A DNA stretch of 17,229 nucleotides. Origin: SUG1106 sp964651095. GTDB taxonomy: Bacteria > Bacillota > Clostridia > Peptostreptococcales > Anaerovoracaceae. The notes under the pieces are model-generated. The model saw only the letters and a program-made list of their open reading frames with translations, was not told where the DNA came from and searched no databases. This document shows, in pieces, positions 7,284 to 13,921 of this stretch. Numbering within the stretch: position 1 is the first letter of the stretch; every line of letters starts with the position of its first letter. The position numbers were made by a program, and so were the translations under genes. Where the stretch lies: contig CAZYWO010000034.1 of NCBI GenBank assembly GCA_964651095.1, positions 1-17,229 of the forward strand, read 5' to 3'.

Positions 7284-9050
7284 ATGAGTCAAGGAAAAGT
7301 ATTAAAAGTATCCGGTCCTCTGGTTATTGCAACCGGAATGGAAGAAGCTAACATGTTCGACGTGGTTCATGTAGGCGAGCAGGGGCTTATCGGAGAAATT
7401 ATTGAAATGAGAGGAGACAGAGCCTCCNNNNNNNNNNCAGGTATAGGACCGGGAGTACCCGTGGTAACTACAGGAGCGCCTCTTTCAGTAGAGCTTGGCC
7501 CCGGATTGATAGAGACTATGTACGACGGTATTCAAAGACCGCTTGAAGAAATGGTTGCACAGGTTGGTTCTAATATCACAAGAGGTATTAAAGTTCCTTC
7601 CCTTTCCAGAACGAAAAAGTGGAATTTTGTGCCTGTAGTAAAAGTAGGGGACAGCGTAGAATCAGGCGATATTATCGGTACAGTGCAGGAAACTGTGGTA
7701 GTGGAGCAGAAAATCATGGTTCCTTACGGCGTAAAAGGAGTAATTGAATCTATCGAATCAGGCGAGTTTACCGTAGAGGAGACTATATGTAAGGTAAAAC
7801 AAGATGATGGCACCATCCGCGATTTAACGTTAATGCAGAAATGGCCGGTGAGACGAGGCAGACCATACAAGGAAAAGTTGGTTCCCGAAATGCCTCTTAT
7901 TACGGGTCAGAGAGTTATAGATACAATGTTTCCGATTGCAAAGGGCGGCGTTGCAGCAGTTCCGGGACCTTTCGGTTCAGGAAAAACTGTAGTTCAGCAT
8001 CAATTGGCAAAATGGGCTGACGCTGATATTGTAGTTTATATCGGCTGCGGAGAACGTGGAAACGAAATGACAGACGTACTGATGGAATTCCCTGAACTTA
8101 AAGATCCGCGTACAGGTGAGTCTTTGATGAAGAGAACCGTGCTCATTGCCAACACTTCCGACATGCCGGTAGCTGCTCGTGAAGCATCTATTTACACAGG
8201 AATCACCATTGCTGAATATTTCAGGGATATGGGCTATTCAGTTGCACTTATGGCAGACTCAACATCAAGGTGGGCTGAAGCCCTTCGTGAAATGTCCGGC
8301 AGACTTGAAGAAATGCCGGGGGAAGAAGGTTACCCTGCATACCTTGCTTCTCGTCTTGCTCAGTTCTATGAAAGAGCAGGCCGCACAATTTCCCTTGGAA
8401 AGGAAGGCAGACTTGGAGCGCTTTCTGCTATCGGGGCGGTATCTCCTCCGGGCGGAGACATTTCAGAACCTGTATCGCAGGCTACGCTGCGTATAGTAAA
8501 GGTTTTCTGGTGCTTAGACGCTCAACTGGCATATAAGAGACATTTCCCTGCCATCAACTGGCTGCAAAGTTATTCTCTTTATGTCGACAGGCTGGAAAAA
8601 TGGTACGAAGAAAACGTTGCCAAAGATTTTCCTAAAATGCGCGCTCAAACTATAGGACTGCTTCAAGATGAAGCAGAACTTAATGAAATCGTTCAGTTGG
8701 TAGGTGTTGACTCGCTTTCCTTTGAAGACAGACTTAAATTGGAAGTTGCCAAGTCAATACGTGAAGACTATCTGCACCAAAATGCTTTCCACGAGATAGA
8801 CACCTTCACTTCCATGAACAAGCAATATAAATTGCTCAAGTTGATTCTTGAATTTTATCGCCTTGGACTTGACGCTATATCCAAGGGTGCAAGCTTTAAT
8901 AAGCTGGCCTCTATGGAAATCCGAGAAAGTATAGGCAGATTCAAATATATTGAGGAAGAAAAGATCGACACTTCATTTGATTCCCTCATGGAAGAAATGA
9001 AGTCGGGCATGATGGATTTAGTTAGCAAGGAGGCAGAGGACGATGATTAA
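7284..9050 (+). CDS. ntpA: V-type ATPase catalytic subunit A (NtpA/AtpA), contains assembly gap
   Basis: The catalytic subunit; three copies alternate with B in the cytoplasmic head and hydrolyse or make ATP. It reads 588 residues as given, with four unknown from an N gap. Seen in order: an N-terminal beta-barrel, the non-homologous bulge region (about 115-190), the Walker A loop GPFGSGKT (K at residue 234 as read; 238 after the likely gap length is restored, equal to E. hirae Lys238), the catalytic GERGNEM, the Walker B region SVALMADSTSRWAEALRE, and the SPPGGDISEPV motif. These are diagnostic of V-type A rather than F-type beta. GGAGGT (7267-7272) lies 11 bases before ATG 7284. It overlaps the B gene by eight bases. 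Confidence 0.97.
   Translation: MSQGKVLKVSGPLVIATGMEEANMFDVVHVGEQGLIGEIIEMRGDRASXXXXGIGPGVPVVTTGAPLSVELGPGLIETMYDGIQRPLEEMVAQVGSNITRGIKVPSLSRTKKWNFVPVVKVGDSVESGDIIGTVQETVVVEQKIMVPYGVKGVIESIESGEFTVEETICKVKQDDGTIRDLTLMQKWPVRRGRPYKEKLVPEMPLITGQRVIDTMFPIAKGGVAAVPGPFGSGKTVVQHQLAKWADADIVVYIGCGERGNEMTDVLMEFPELKDPRTGESLMKRTVLIANTSDMPVAAREASIYTGITIAEYFRDMGYSVALMADSTSRWAEALREMSGRLEEMPGEEGYPAYLASRLAQFYERAGRTISLGKEGRLGALSAIGAVSPPGGDISEPVSQATLRIVKVFWCLDAQLAYKRHFPAINWLQSYSLYVDRLEKWYEENVAKDFPKMRAQTIGLLQDEAELNEIVQLVGVDSLSFEDRLKLEVAKSIREDYLHQNAFHEIDTFTSMNKQYKLLKLILEFYRLGLDAISKGASFNKLASMEIRESIGRFKYIEEEKIDTSFDSLMEEMKSGMMDLVSKEAEDDD
7428..7437. other. Assembly gap of ten Ns inside ntpA
   Basis: Ten undetermined bases lie between codons for RGDRAS and (A)GIGPG. 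Family proteins normally have about seven extra residues (IQVYEET-like) plus the first base of an Ala codon here. The missing piece is therefore probably 22 bases rather than 10. The difference of 12 explains why the frame still holds. Confidence 0.95.
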
Positions 9051-10410
9051 GGAATATAAAACTATCAGTGAAGTTGTAGGGCCTCTGATGCTTGTAAAAG
9101 AAGTAGAGAACGTTACCTACGACGAACTTGGAGAAATAATACTGCCTAGTGGAGAAAAAAGGCTTTGCAGAGTGCTGGAAGTAAACGGCGATAATGCGCT
9201 GGTTCAGCTTTTTGAAAGCGCAGCAGGCATTAACTTAAAGGAAAGCGTTGTTAAGTTTTTAGGCCACGGCACCCAACTGGCCGTATCACCCGACATGTTG
9301 GGAAGAGTTTTCGACGGCATGGGACGTCCTAAAGACGGCGGTCCTGAAATAATTGCAGATAAGATGCTGGATATCAACGGTCTGCCGATGAATCCTGCGG
9401 CTCGTGACTATCCTTCTGAGTTTATTCAGACAGGTGTTTCAGCCATAGATGGATTAAACACTCTGGTAAGAGGACAGAAACTGCCTATATTCTCAGGTTC
9501 CGGTCTGCCTCATGCCGATCTTGCGGCTCAGATTGCACGTCAGGCTAAGGTTAGAGGAGGAGAAGGCAACTTCGCCGTAGTATTTGCCGCCATAGGTATT
9601 ACTCACGAAGAAGCTGAATTCTTTGCTTCCGACTTCAGAAAGACAGGAGCCATAGACAGAACGGTTCTGTTCATGAACTTAGCCAACGACCCTGCAGTAG
9701 AACGTATCGCTACTCCGCGTATGGCTCTTACTGCTGCCGAGTATCTTGCATTTGATTTGGGTATGCACGTGCTGGTTATTCTTACAGATATTACAAACTA
9801 TGCCGAGGCTCTGCGTGAAGTATCGGCAGCTCGTAAAGAAGTACCGGGCCGCCGCGGTTATCCGGGATACCTTTATACCGACCTTGCTACAATGTACGAA
9901 AGAGCAGGCAGGAAAAAGGGTCAGGAAGGTTCCATCACCATGATTCCTATTTTGACTATGCCGGAAGACGATAAAACTCACCCGATTCCTGACCTTACAG
10001 GATATATTACAGAAGGTCAGATAATACTTTCTCGTGAACTTTACCGTAAAGGTCTCAGACCTCCTATCGACGTACTTCCGTCTCTGTCCAGACTTAAGGA
10101 TAAGGGTATAGGCAAGGGCAAAACCCGTGAGGATCATGCAGACACCATGAACCAATTGTTTGCAGCTTATGCTCGCGGTAAGGAGTGCCTTGAACTTGTT
10201 ACTATTTTAGGTGAAGCTGCGCTGACAGAGGTTGACCTGATGTATGCTAAATTCAGTCAGGCATTTGAGAAAGAATATGTTTCTCAAGGTTATGAAACCG
10301 ACAGAACTATCGAGGAAACTTTAGAAATAGGCTGGGAACTTCTTAAAATGTTACCTAAGAGTGAGCTTAAGAGAATTAAAGACGAATATATCGAAAAGTA
10401 TTTGAAGTAA
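9043..10410 (+). CDS. ntpB: V-type ATPase subunit B (NtpB/AtpB)
   Basis: The 455-residue non-catalytic head subunit, related to A but without a working P-loop: the equivalent segment is FSGSGLPHADLAAQ instead of GxxGxGKT. It supplies the arginine finger, here R350 in LPSLSRLKDKG, at the same residue number as in E. hirae NtpB. Other signatures are the early VGPLMLV strand, GRVFDGMGRPKDGGP, and LREVSAARKEVPGRRGYPGY, which marks the V-type B family. ATG 9043 follows AAGGAGG (9028-9034) and overlaps the A stop by eight bases. The C-terminus ends in a helical SELKRIKDEYIEKYL segment. The D gene begins nine bases later. Confidence 0.97.
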   Translation: MIKEYKTISEVVGPLMLVKEVENVTYDELGEIILPSGEKRLCRVLEVNGDNALVQLFESAAGINLKESVVKFLGHGTQLAVSPDMLGRVFDGMGRPKDGGPEIIADKMLDINGLPMNPAARDYPSEFIQTGVSAIDGLNTLVRGQKLPIFSGSGLPHADLAAQIARQAKVRGGEGNFAVVFAAIGITHEEAEFFASDFRKTGAIDRTVLFMNLANDPAVERIATPRMALTAAEYLAFDLGMHVLVILTDITNYAEALREVSAARKEVPGRRGYPGYLYTDLATMYERAGRKKGQEGSITMIPILTMPEDDKTHPIPDLTGYITEGQIILSRELYRKGLRPPIDVLPSLSRLKDKGIGKGKTREDHADTMNQLFAAYARGKECLELVTILGEAALTEVDLMYAKFSQAFEKEYVSQGYETDRTIEETLEIGWELLKMLPKSELKRIKDEYIEKYLK

Positions 10411-10419
10411 GGAGAGATC

Positions 10420-11112
10420 ATGGAAAGGTTAAATGTAAATCCTACCAGAATGATGCTCACGACTCTTAAAAAGAGATTGGCTACTGCAACTCGCGGTCAT
10501 AAACTGATGAAGGATAAGCGCGATGAGCTGATGAAAGGCTTTTTAGAGCTGGCTCGCGAAAATAAAGAGCTTCGCGACCAGGTTGAGGCGCGCCTTGCAG
10601 ATGTGTACCGCAGCTTTTCTGTTGCCAGTGCGGTGATGAGTCAGGAAGTTCTTGAGGAAGCTCTGATGTTTCCTAAGCAGGGAGTCGAACTGGGCGTAGG
10701 CGGCAAAAACGTTATGAGCGTAGATGTTCCGGTTTTTGATTTTAAAACTACTGCCGAGGATCCGACAAACATCTTTCCTTACGGCTATGCCAACACTTCC
10801 GGTGAACTTGATGCGGCTATCAGAGATATGTCGGAAGTTTTTCCGATTATGTTGGAATTGGCGGCAAAGGAAAAGGAAGCAGCTATGCTTGCAGCAGAAC
10901 TTGAACGCACCAGACGTCGTGTAAACGCGCTGGAATATGTCAAAATACCTCAGCTTCAAATGACGATCAGATATATAATGATGAAGCTCGACGAAAACGA
11001 ACGTGGTAATCAGACGCGTCTGATGAAAGTCAAAGATATGATTTTAGTTGAGGCGATTGAAGAAAAGAGAGCAGCAGACGAACTGGAATACCAGGAGGAG
11101 TGCAGCGGATAA
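10420..11112 (+). CDS. ntpD: V-type ATPase central rotor subunit D (NtpD/AtpD)
   Basis: A 230-residue protein made of two long helices (about 5-70 and 145-215) joined by a smaller middle part. It is the shaft that turns inside A3B3 and connects to C and F. The N-terminal signature NPTRMMLTTLKKRLATATRG is the standard subunit D opening, and the C-terminal RRVNALEYVKIPQL motif is equally typical. GGAGAG precedes ATG 10420 at good spacing. It is the last gene of the operon; no H or J-type gene follows, and a strong hairpin terminator comes 44 bases after the stop. Confidence 0.96.
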   Translation: MERLNVNPTRMMLTTLKKRLATATRGHKLMKDKRDELMKGFLELARENKELRDQVEARLADVYRSFSVASAVMSQEVLEEALMFPKQGVELGVGGKNVMSVDVPVFDFKTTAEDPTNIFPYGYANTSGELDAAIRDMSEVFPIMLELAAKEKEAAMLAAELERTRRRVNALEYVKIPQLQMTIRYIMMKLDENERGNQTRLMKVKDMILVEAIEEKRAADELEYQEECSG

Positions 11113-11153
11113 GGTAAAAGTAAATAAGTTAAGATATATAATACCAACGAAGC

Positions 11154-11185
11154 AAAAACGCCGTTCCCTTATGGGAGCGGCGTTT
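11154..11185. terminator. Bidirectional terminator shared by the V-ATPase operon and the convergent PLP gene
   Basis: Thirteen pairs form between 11156-11168 and 11173-11185 (AAACGCCGTTCCC with GGGAGCGGCGTTT, one wobble) around a four-base TTAT loop. On the plus strand only three Ts end the stem. On the minus strand the A run 11154-11158 becomes five Us, so termination should be stronger for the minus gene. It lies between two convergent stop codons. Confidence 0.85.
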
Positions 11186-11217
11186 AGCATTCGGCGAGAA
11201 AAGATATGGAAATTTCT

Positions 11218-12255
11218 CTAAACGATATGTATGAATTTTTCACGTTCCTTTTCGATCTCTATTCTGTGGAAAGGCGTATTAATTCCCGGCATACCGCCTG
11301 TATGAATGAAAATAACCGTTTCACCTTGAGCAATTTCTCCTTTTTTAACCATCTCAAGGAGGCCGGCGAAACACTTTCCCGTATAACAAGGGTCAAGAAT
11401 GATAGCCTCTTTTTCAGCCATATAGTACATGGCGTCTCGAACCTCTTTGCAAGGATTGTTGTATGCGCCTCGGTCGTATGTGCTTATCAAATCAAAATCT
11501 TTAGGGTCCAGAGTATCTTTTAGATAACTCAGACCGTAGAAATCGCAGCAGCTTTCAAAATAGCCCTTCGCATGATTTTGGATTTCGCCGTTATAAGGCA
11601 TTATGCCGATACCGGTAAGCTTGAGCGGAAGGTTTTCATTTTTTATTCCCAAATAAAGTCCCATATACGTTCCCATACTTCCGACTGTTGAGATTATGTG
11701 ACAGTCGTTAAGACCTAATTCGGATGTCTGCCGGGCTATTTCCAGTGCGCACTCATAATATCCCAGCGTTCCCAATTCGTTGGAACCTCCCATAGGAATG
11801 TAGTAAACTTTTTCACCTTGAGCTTCATAATGAGCGGTAGCTTCTGCGACGGCATTGCGTAAAAGTTCATCTTCACGATGAATTCCATCAGGTTTTTTCA
11901 GCCAAACATCACAGCCCATCATGCCGTCAAGCAGCAGATTTGCTGAAAGCTCGCCGGGATACTCGTCGACTGCCACTATAGCGCCTTTTATATTATATTT
12001 ACGTGCGACTGCAAGAGTGAGGCGGCCATGATTGGTTTGGGCACCGCCCACCGTCAAAAGAAAAGTAGCGCCTTTGTCTTTGGCGTCCTTAAGAAAATAT
12101 TCAAGTTTGCGGAGTTTGTTGCCTCCGGCAGCCAGCGGCGTAAGATCGTCTCGTTTTATATATAGGTTAATTCCCAGCTCTTCAGAAATGTTGTCCAGCC
12201 TTTCAAGGGGTGTAGGCAGATGAAGAAAATCTATTTTTTCGTGTCCTAAAATCAT
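11218..12255 (-). CDS. PLP-dependent D-cysteine desulfhydrase family enzyme (ACC deaminase superfamily)
   Basis: A 345-residue fold-type II PLP enzyme; characterised relatives degrade D-cysteine to pyruvate, sulfide and ammonia. The PLP lysine is K47 in GGNKLRKLEY, and the phosphate loop is TVGSMGTYMG (190-199). Two positions that separate true ACC deaminases (Glu and Leu) from desulfhydrases are Thr here: T292 in DPCYTGK and T319 in FIHTGG. ACC deaminase is therefore unlikely. Position 74, in GGAQTNHGR, is Thr where the usual motif GxQSN carries the catalytic Ser. D-cysteine itself as substrate is inferred; another D-amino acid is possible. AGGAGG (12264-12269, minus strand) stands eight bases before the ATG. 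It is transcribed away from the small-protein/DUF554 pair, from a symmetric promoter region. Confidence 0.85.
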   Translation of the reverse strand: MILGHEKIDFLHLPTPLERLDNISEELGINLYIKRDDLTPLAAGGNKLRKLEYFLKDAKDKGATFLLTVGGAQTNHGRLTLAVARKYNIKGAIVAVDEYPGELSANLLLDGMMGCDVWLKKPDGIHREDELLRNAVAEATAHYEAQGEKVYYIPMGGSNELGTLGYYECALEIARQTSELGLNDCHIISTVGSMGTYMGLYLGIKNENLPLKLTGIGIMPYNGEIQNHAKGYFESCCDFYGLSYLKDTLDPKDFDLISTYDRGAYNNPCKEVRDAMYYMAEKEAIILDPCYTGKCFAGLLEMVKKGEIAQGETVIFIHTGGMPGINTPFHRIEIEKEREKFIHIV

Positions 12256-12314
12256 GATAAGTATCCTCCTTAATTTATAAGAGTATGCTATATTTTTCTA
12301 AATTTTCTATTTTC

Positions 12315-12338
12315 ATTTTAGCATATTGGTGCTAAAAT
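12315..12338. promoter_or_regulatory. 24-bp palindrome carrying divergent extended -10 elements
   Basis: ATTTTAGCA (12315-12323) and TGCTAAAAT (12330-12338) are perfect inverted repeats around TATTGG. Each strand therefore reads TGCTAAAAT outward, a TG-extended -10 (TGC-TAAAAT). For the plus strand, TTTTCA (12310-12315) sits 17 bp upstream as a -35. The minus -35 is poorer. Predicted starts are near 12345 (plus) and 12308 (minus), with leaders of about 70 and 50 bases. The palindrome could equally be an operator for a dimeric regulator. It is the only good promoter candidate in the divergent spacer. Confidence 0.6.
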
Positions 12339-12346
12339 AGAAACAC

Positions 12347-12375
12347 GCAATCGGAAGAAATTTAAAACCGATTGT
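12347..12375 (+). other. 5'-leader hairpin of the small-protein/DUF554 transcript
   Basis: CAATCGG (12348-12354) pairs perfectly with CCGATTG (12368-12374), extended by a G-T pair, around a 13-base A-rich loop. It lies within a few bases of the predicted plus-strand transcription start. It lacks a U-tract, so mRNA 5'-end protection or protein binding is more plausible than termination. Confidence 0.5.
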
Positions 12376-12417
12376 ATAGCTAGATGTTAAGTTTTAAAAA
12401 ATAAGGAGGATACATAT

Positions 12418-12747
12418 ATGGCATTTATTGATAAATTAGGTCAGGTAGCAGGAAAAGTAGGCGAGCTTGCAGGCGATACTTTTGACTATGGAAAGGCAAA
12501 GGGAAAAGTTGTACTGGAAAAAGGCAAAGTAAAAGACGCTAAAGAAGCGCTGGGCGATTACGTACACTCTACCCTTAAAGCTGGCGGAACTCTGGAACAA
12601 TATAAACTTGATGAGCTTTGCAAGGAAATCGATGTTCACATTGCTGAGATTGAAAAGCTTGAGGCAGAAGCCAAACAGAGCGGCGCAGATATTTCAGGCG
12701 CATTTAAGTCAGATGAGGCATCGTCTGAAGGGGAGGACGCTGAATAA
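12418..12747 (+). CDS. Small acidic helical protein of unknown function
   Basis: I do not recognise a named family. The 109 residues are soluble and mostly helical, with no signal peptide or membrane segment and a single Cys. Residues 1-25 (MAFIDKLGQVAGKVGELAGD) look amphipathic. Residues 25-45 are Lys-rich with two GKxK-like turns (KAKGKVVLEKGKVKDAKEAL). Residues 60-87 form a charged helix (LDELCKEIDVHIAEIEKLEA). The last 15 are an acidic Ser/Glu/Asp tail. Clostridial genomes contain many small proteins of this general look, but no role follows from that. AGGAGG precedes ATG 12418, so expression should be good. Its TAA overlaps the ATG of the DUF554 gene by one base (TAATG), which implies translational coupling and a possible shared job. 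Confidence 0.8.
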   Translation: MAFIDKLGQVAGKVGELAGDTFDYGKAKGKVVLEKGKVKDAKEALGDYVHSTLKAGGTLEQYKLDELCKEIDVHIAEIEKLEAEAKQSGADISGAFKSDEASSEGEDAE

Positions 12748-13427
12748 TGATAGGTGTTCTGGTTAATACCTTAACTGTAATGGTTGGAAGCACTATCGGT
12801 CTTGTGGCAAAAAAACTCATACCTGACGGATGGTCGGATTTTATTATGAAAGGTATCGCTCTTTGCGTAATTTATATAGGAATTGACGGTGCGATGGAAG
12901 GCGCTAACACGCTGATAACCATTATATCAATAGCTGTGGGAGCAGTTATCGGTTTGGCTCTGGATCTGGACATGCATTTGAATAATTTTGCCGAGAAATT
13001 AGAAAAACGATTTAAAAAACCCGGCGGTGAAACTACTATTGCAGAGGGTTTTGTGACTGCCAGCCTGCTCTTTTGCGTTGGAGCCATGACAATCGTAGGT
13101 TCATTGCAAGCAGGTCTTACCGGCAACAATGAAATGCTTTTTACAAAGGCAACGCTGGACTTTATCTCTTCTATGGTGTTTGCCGCTTCATTGGGTATAG
13201 GCGTGCTTTTATCAGCAGCTTTTGTACTTGTCTTTCAAGGAGCAATCGTGCTGCTGGCGCAGATTGTGGAACCGTTTTTAGGCGATGCGGTTATTGCGGA
13301 GATGACTTGCGTAGGCTCTCTTCTTATTATAGCGTTAGGTTTAAATATGCTGGGAATTACCAAACTTAAGGTAATGAACTATATGCCTGCCATAATTATT
13401 CCCGTTATACTTTGTCTCTTCATGTAG
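12747..13427 (+). CDS. DUF554 family integral membrane protein
   Basis: A 226-residue protein with six or so hydrophobic segments. It starts MIGVLVNTLTVMVGSTIGLV, the Gly-rich opening that defines DUF554 (YdfK-like). A basic cytoplasmic loop EKLEKRFKKPG (about residues 79-91) follows the first three helices. Then come EGFVTASLLFCVGAMTIVGS and the terminal NMLGITKLKVMNYMPAIIIP, both family hallmarks. The family is probably a transporter, but no substrate is established, so none is given. GGGAGG (12730-12735) and the one-base overlap with the small acidic protein set the start. A terminator hairpin follows 75 bases after the stop. Confidence 0.92.
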   Translation: MIGVLVNTLTVMVGSTIGLVAKKLIPDGWSDFIMKGIALCVIYIGIDGAMEGANTLITIISIAVGAVIGLALDLDMHLNNFAEKLEKRFKKPGGETTIAEGFVTASLLFCVGAMTIVGSLQAGLTGNNEMLFTKATLDFISSMVFAASLGIGVLLSAAFVLVFQGAIVLLAQIVEPFLGDAVIAEMTCVGSLLIIALGLNMLGITKLKVMNYMPAIIIPVILCLFM

Positions 13428-13501
13428 ATATTTGAGAGGTTACAGAAAATATTCCCATTTATATGCGGGATATAAACTTAAATTTCGACACTTAAATATG
13501 C

Positions 13502-13558
13502 AAGTTGTTGACAAATGTAAAAATAATAAACATTCTGCCAGCAACTTTTTCGTTTTTT
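13502..13558 (+). terminator. Probable terminator of the small-protein/DUF554 unit
   Basis: AAGTTGTTG (13502-13510) pairs with CAGCAACTT (13539-13547) over nine positions with one wobble. Within the loop, AATGT (13514-13518) pairs with ACATT (13530-13534). T-rich sequence follows: the last stem Ts plus three more, CG, then six Ts to 13558. The internal loop makes it less compact than the other terminators in the window. Confidence 0.6.
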
Positions 13559-13585
13559 GTTGGCGAATTCCTGAAATGTGCTGTT

Positions 13586-13619
13586 TCTGCCAACATTAAG
13601 GCTCTGCTAACATTAAGAC
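13586..13619 (+). repeat. Two tandem 17-bp repeats
   Basis: TCTGCCAACATTAAGGC (13586-13602) is followed directly by TCTGCTAACATTAAGAC (13603-13619), with two mismatches. A degenerate third copy seems to begin at TCTGCCCACC (13620). AGACTCT (13616-13622) pairs with AGAGTCT (13660-13666), so the repeat end also takes part in a hairpin. Confidence 0.75.
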
Positions 13620-13830
13620 TCTGCCCACCACATCATGCCGATTCATGTGAAAATAGCAAAGAGTCTGCATGTCGAAATTTGTCAATAAACATCATAGTCA
13701 AGATATAAAAAATAATTTTGTTTACATTTTTATAAAATATCACATTAAAAAGACGAAAATGTTACATGCTAATTGTGAAGAAAGATTAAAGAATTTCACT
13801 GAAAATACACAAAAAAGTTTTTAAATACTG

Positions 13831-13859
13831 TTGACTTTATACCGAATCAGCAGTATATT
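13831..13859 (+). promoter_or_regulatory. Sigma-A promoter of hrcA-grpE-dnaK
   Basis: TTGACT (13831-13836) and TATATT (13854-13859) are separated by 17 bp, each one base from consensus. The predicted start near 13866 puts the CIRCE operator at the first bases of the transcript, the usual geometry for HrcA repression. The stretch 13686-13830 between the repeats and this promoter is AT-rich and holds nothing else I can identify. Confidence 0.82.
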
Positions 13860-13870
13860 ATATATAGAAA

Positions 13871-13897
13871 TTAGCACTCCGGCCAAACGAGTGCTAA
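13871..13897. promoter_or_regulatory. CIRCE operator (HrcA-binding site)
   Basis: TTAGCACTC, nine bases (CGGCCAAAC), then GAGTGCTAA is an exact match to the CIRCE consensus. HrcA dimers bind it and block the promoter just upstream; on heat shock HrcA is inactivated and the operon is derepressed. GroE normally keeps HrcA active. It lies 24 bases before the hrcA start, so the operon is autoregulated. Confidence 0.98.
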
Positions 13898-13921
13898 TAA
13901 AGAAAAAGAGGAGGCAGAGGA

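Larger units (their letters stand above)
13480..13680. repeat. 11-bp inverted repeat pair bounding a 201-bp repeat-rich segment
   Basis: AAATTTCGACA (13480-13490) recurs exactly inverted as TGTCGAAATTT (13670-13680). A second overlapping pair, TTGACAAAT (13508-13516) and ATTTGTCAA (13677-13685), is also perfect. The 8-mer GATATAAA occurs outside both ends (13469-13476 and 13702-13709), as a target duplication might. There is no transposase and no convincing ORF inside. It could be a miniature mobile element remnant or a structured RNA; chance in AT-rich DNA is not excluded. Confidence 0.4.

Noticed and set aside
9679..10155. 158-residue ORF on the minus strand inside ntpB
   Set aside because: It is antisense to a strongly conserved gene with no ribosome site of its own; a shadow frame.
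2444..11112. Reading the operon as an archaeal-type or F-type ATP synthase
   Set aside because: Subunit A has the V-type bulge region, K is a four-helix proteolipid, and gene order equals the bacterial E. hirae ntp operon. F-type alpha, beta, gamma and delta genes are absent.
11218..12255. ACC deaminase annotation for the PLP enzyme
   Set aside because: The Glu and Leu that mark ACC deaminases are replaced by T292 and T319, and the fold is shared with D-cysteine desulfhydrases.
13449..13473. Terminator right after the DUF554 gene (ATATTCCC with GGGATAT)
   Set aside because: The stem needs a bulge, has only three GC pairs, and no T-run follows; the hairpin at 13502-13558 is a better terminator.
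13586..13680. CRISPR-like array
   Set aside because: The 17-bp units are directly adjacent without unique spacers, only two good copies exist, and no cas gene is in view.
13505..13708. 67-residue ORF in the spacer before hrcA
   Set aside because: It starts with TTG, has no ribosome site, covers the terminator hairpin and tandem repeats, and its product resembles no coding pattern.
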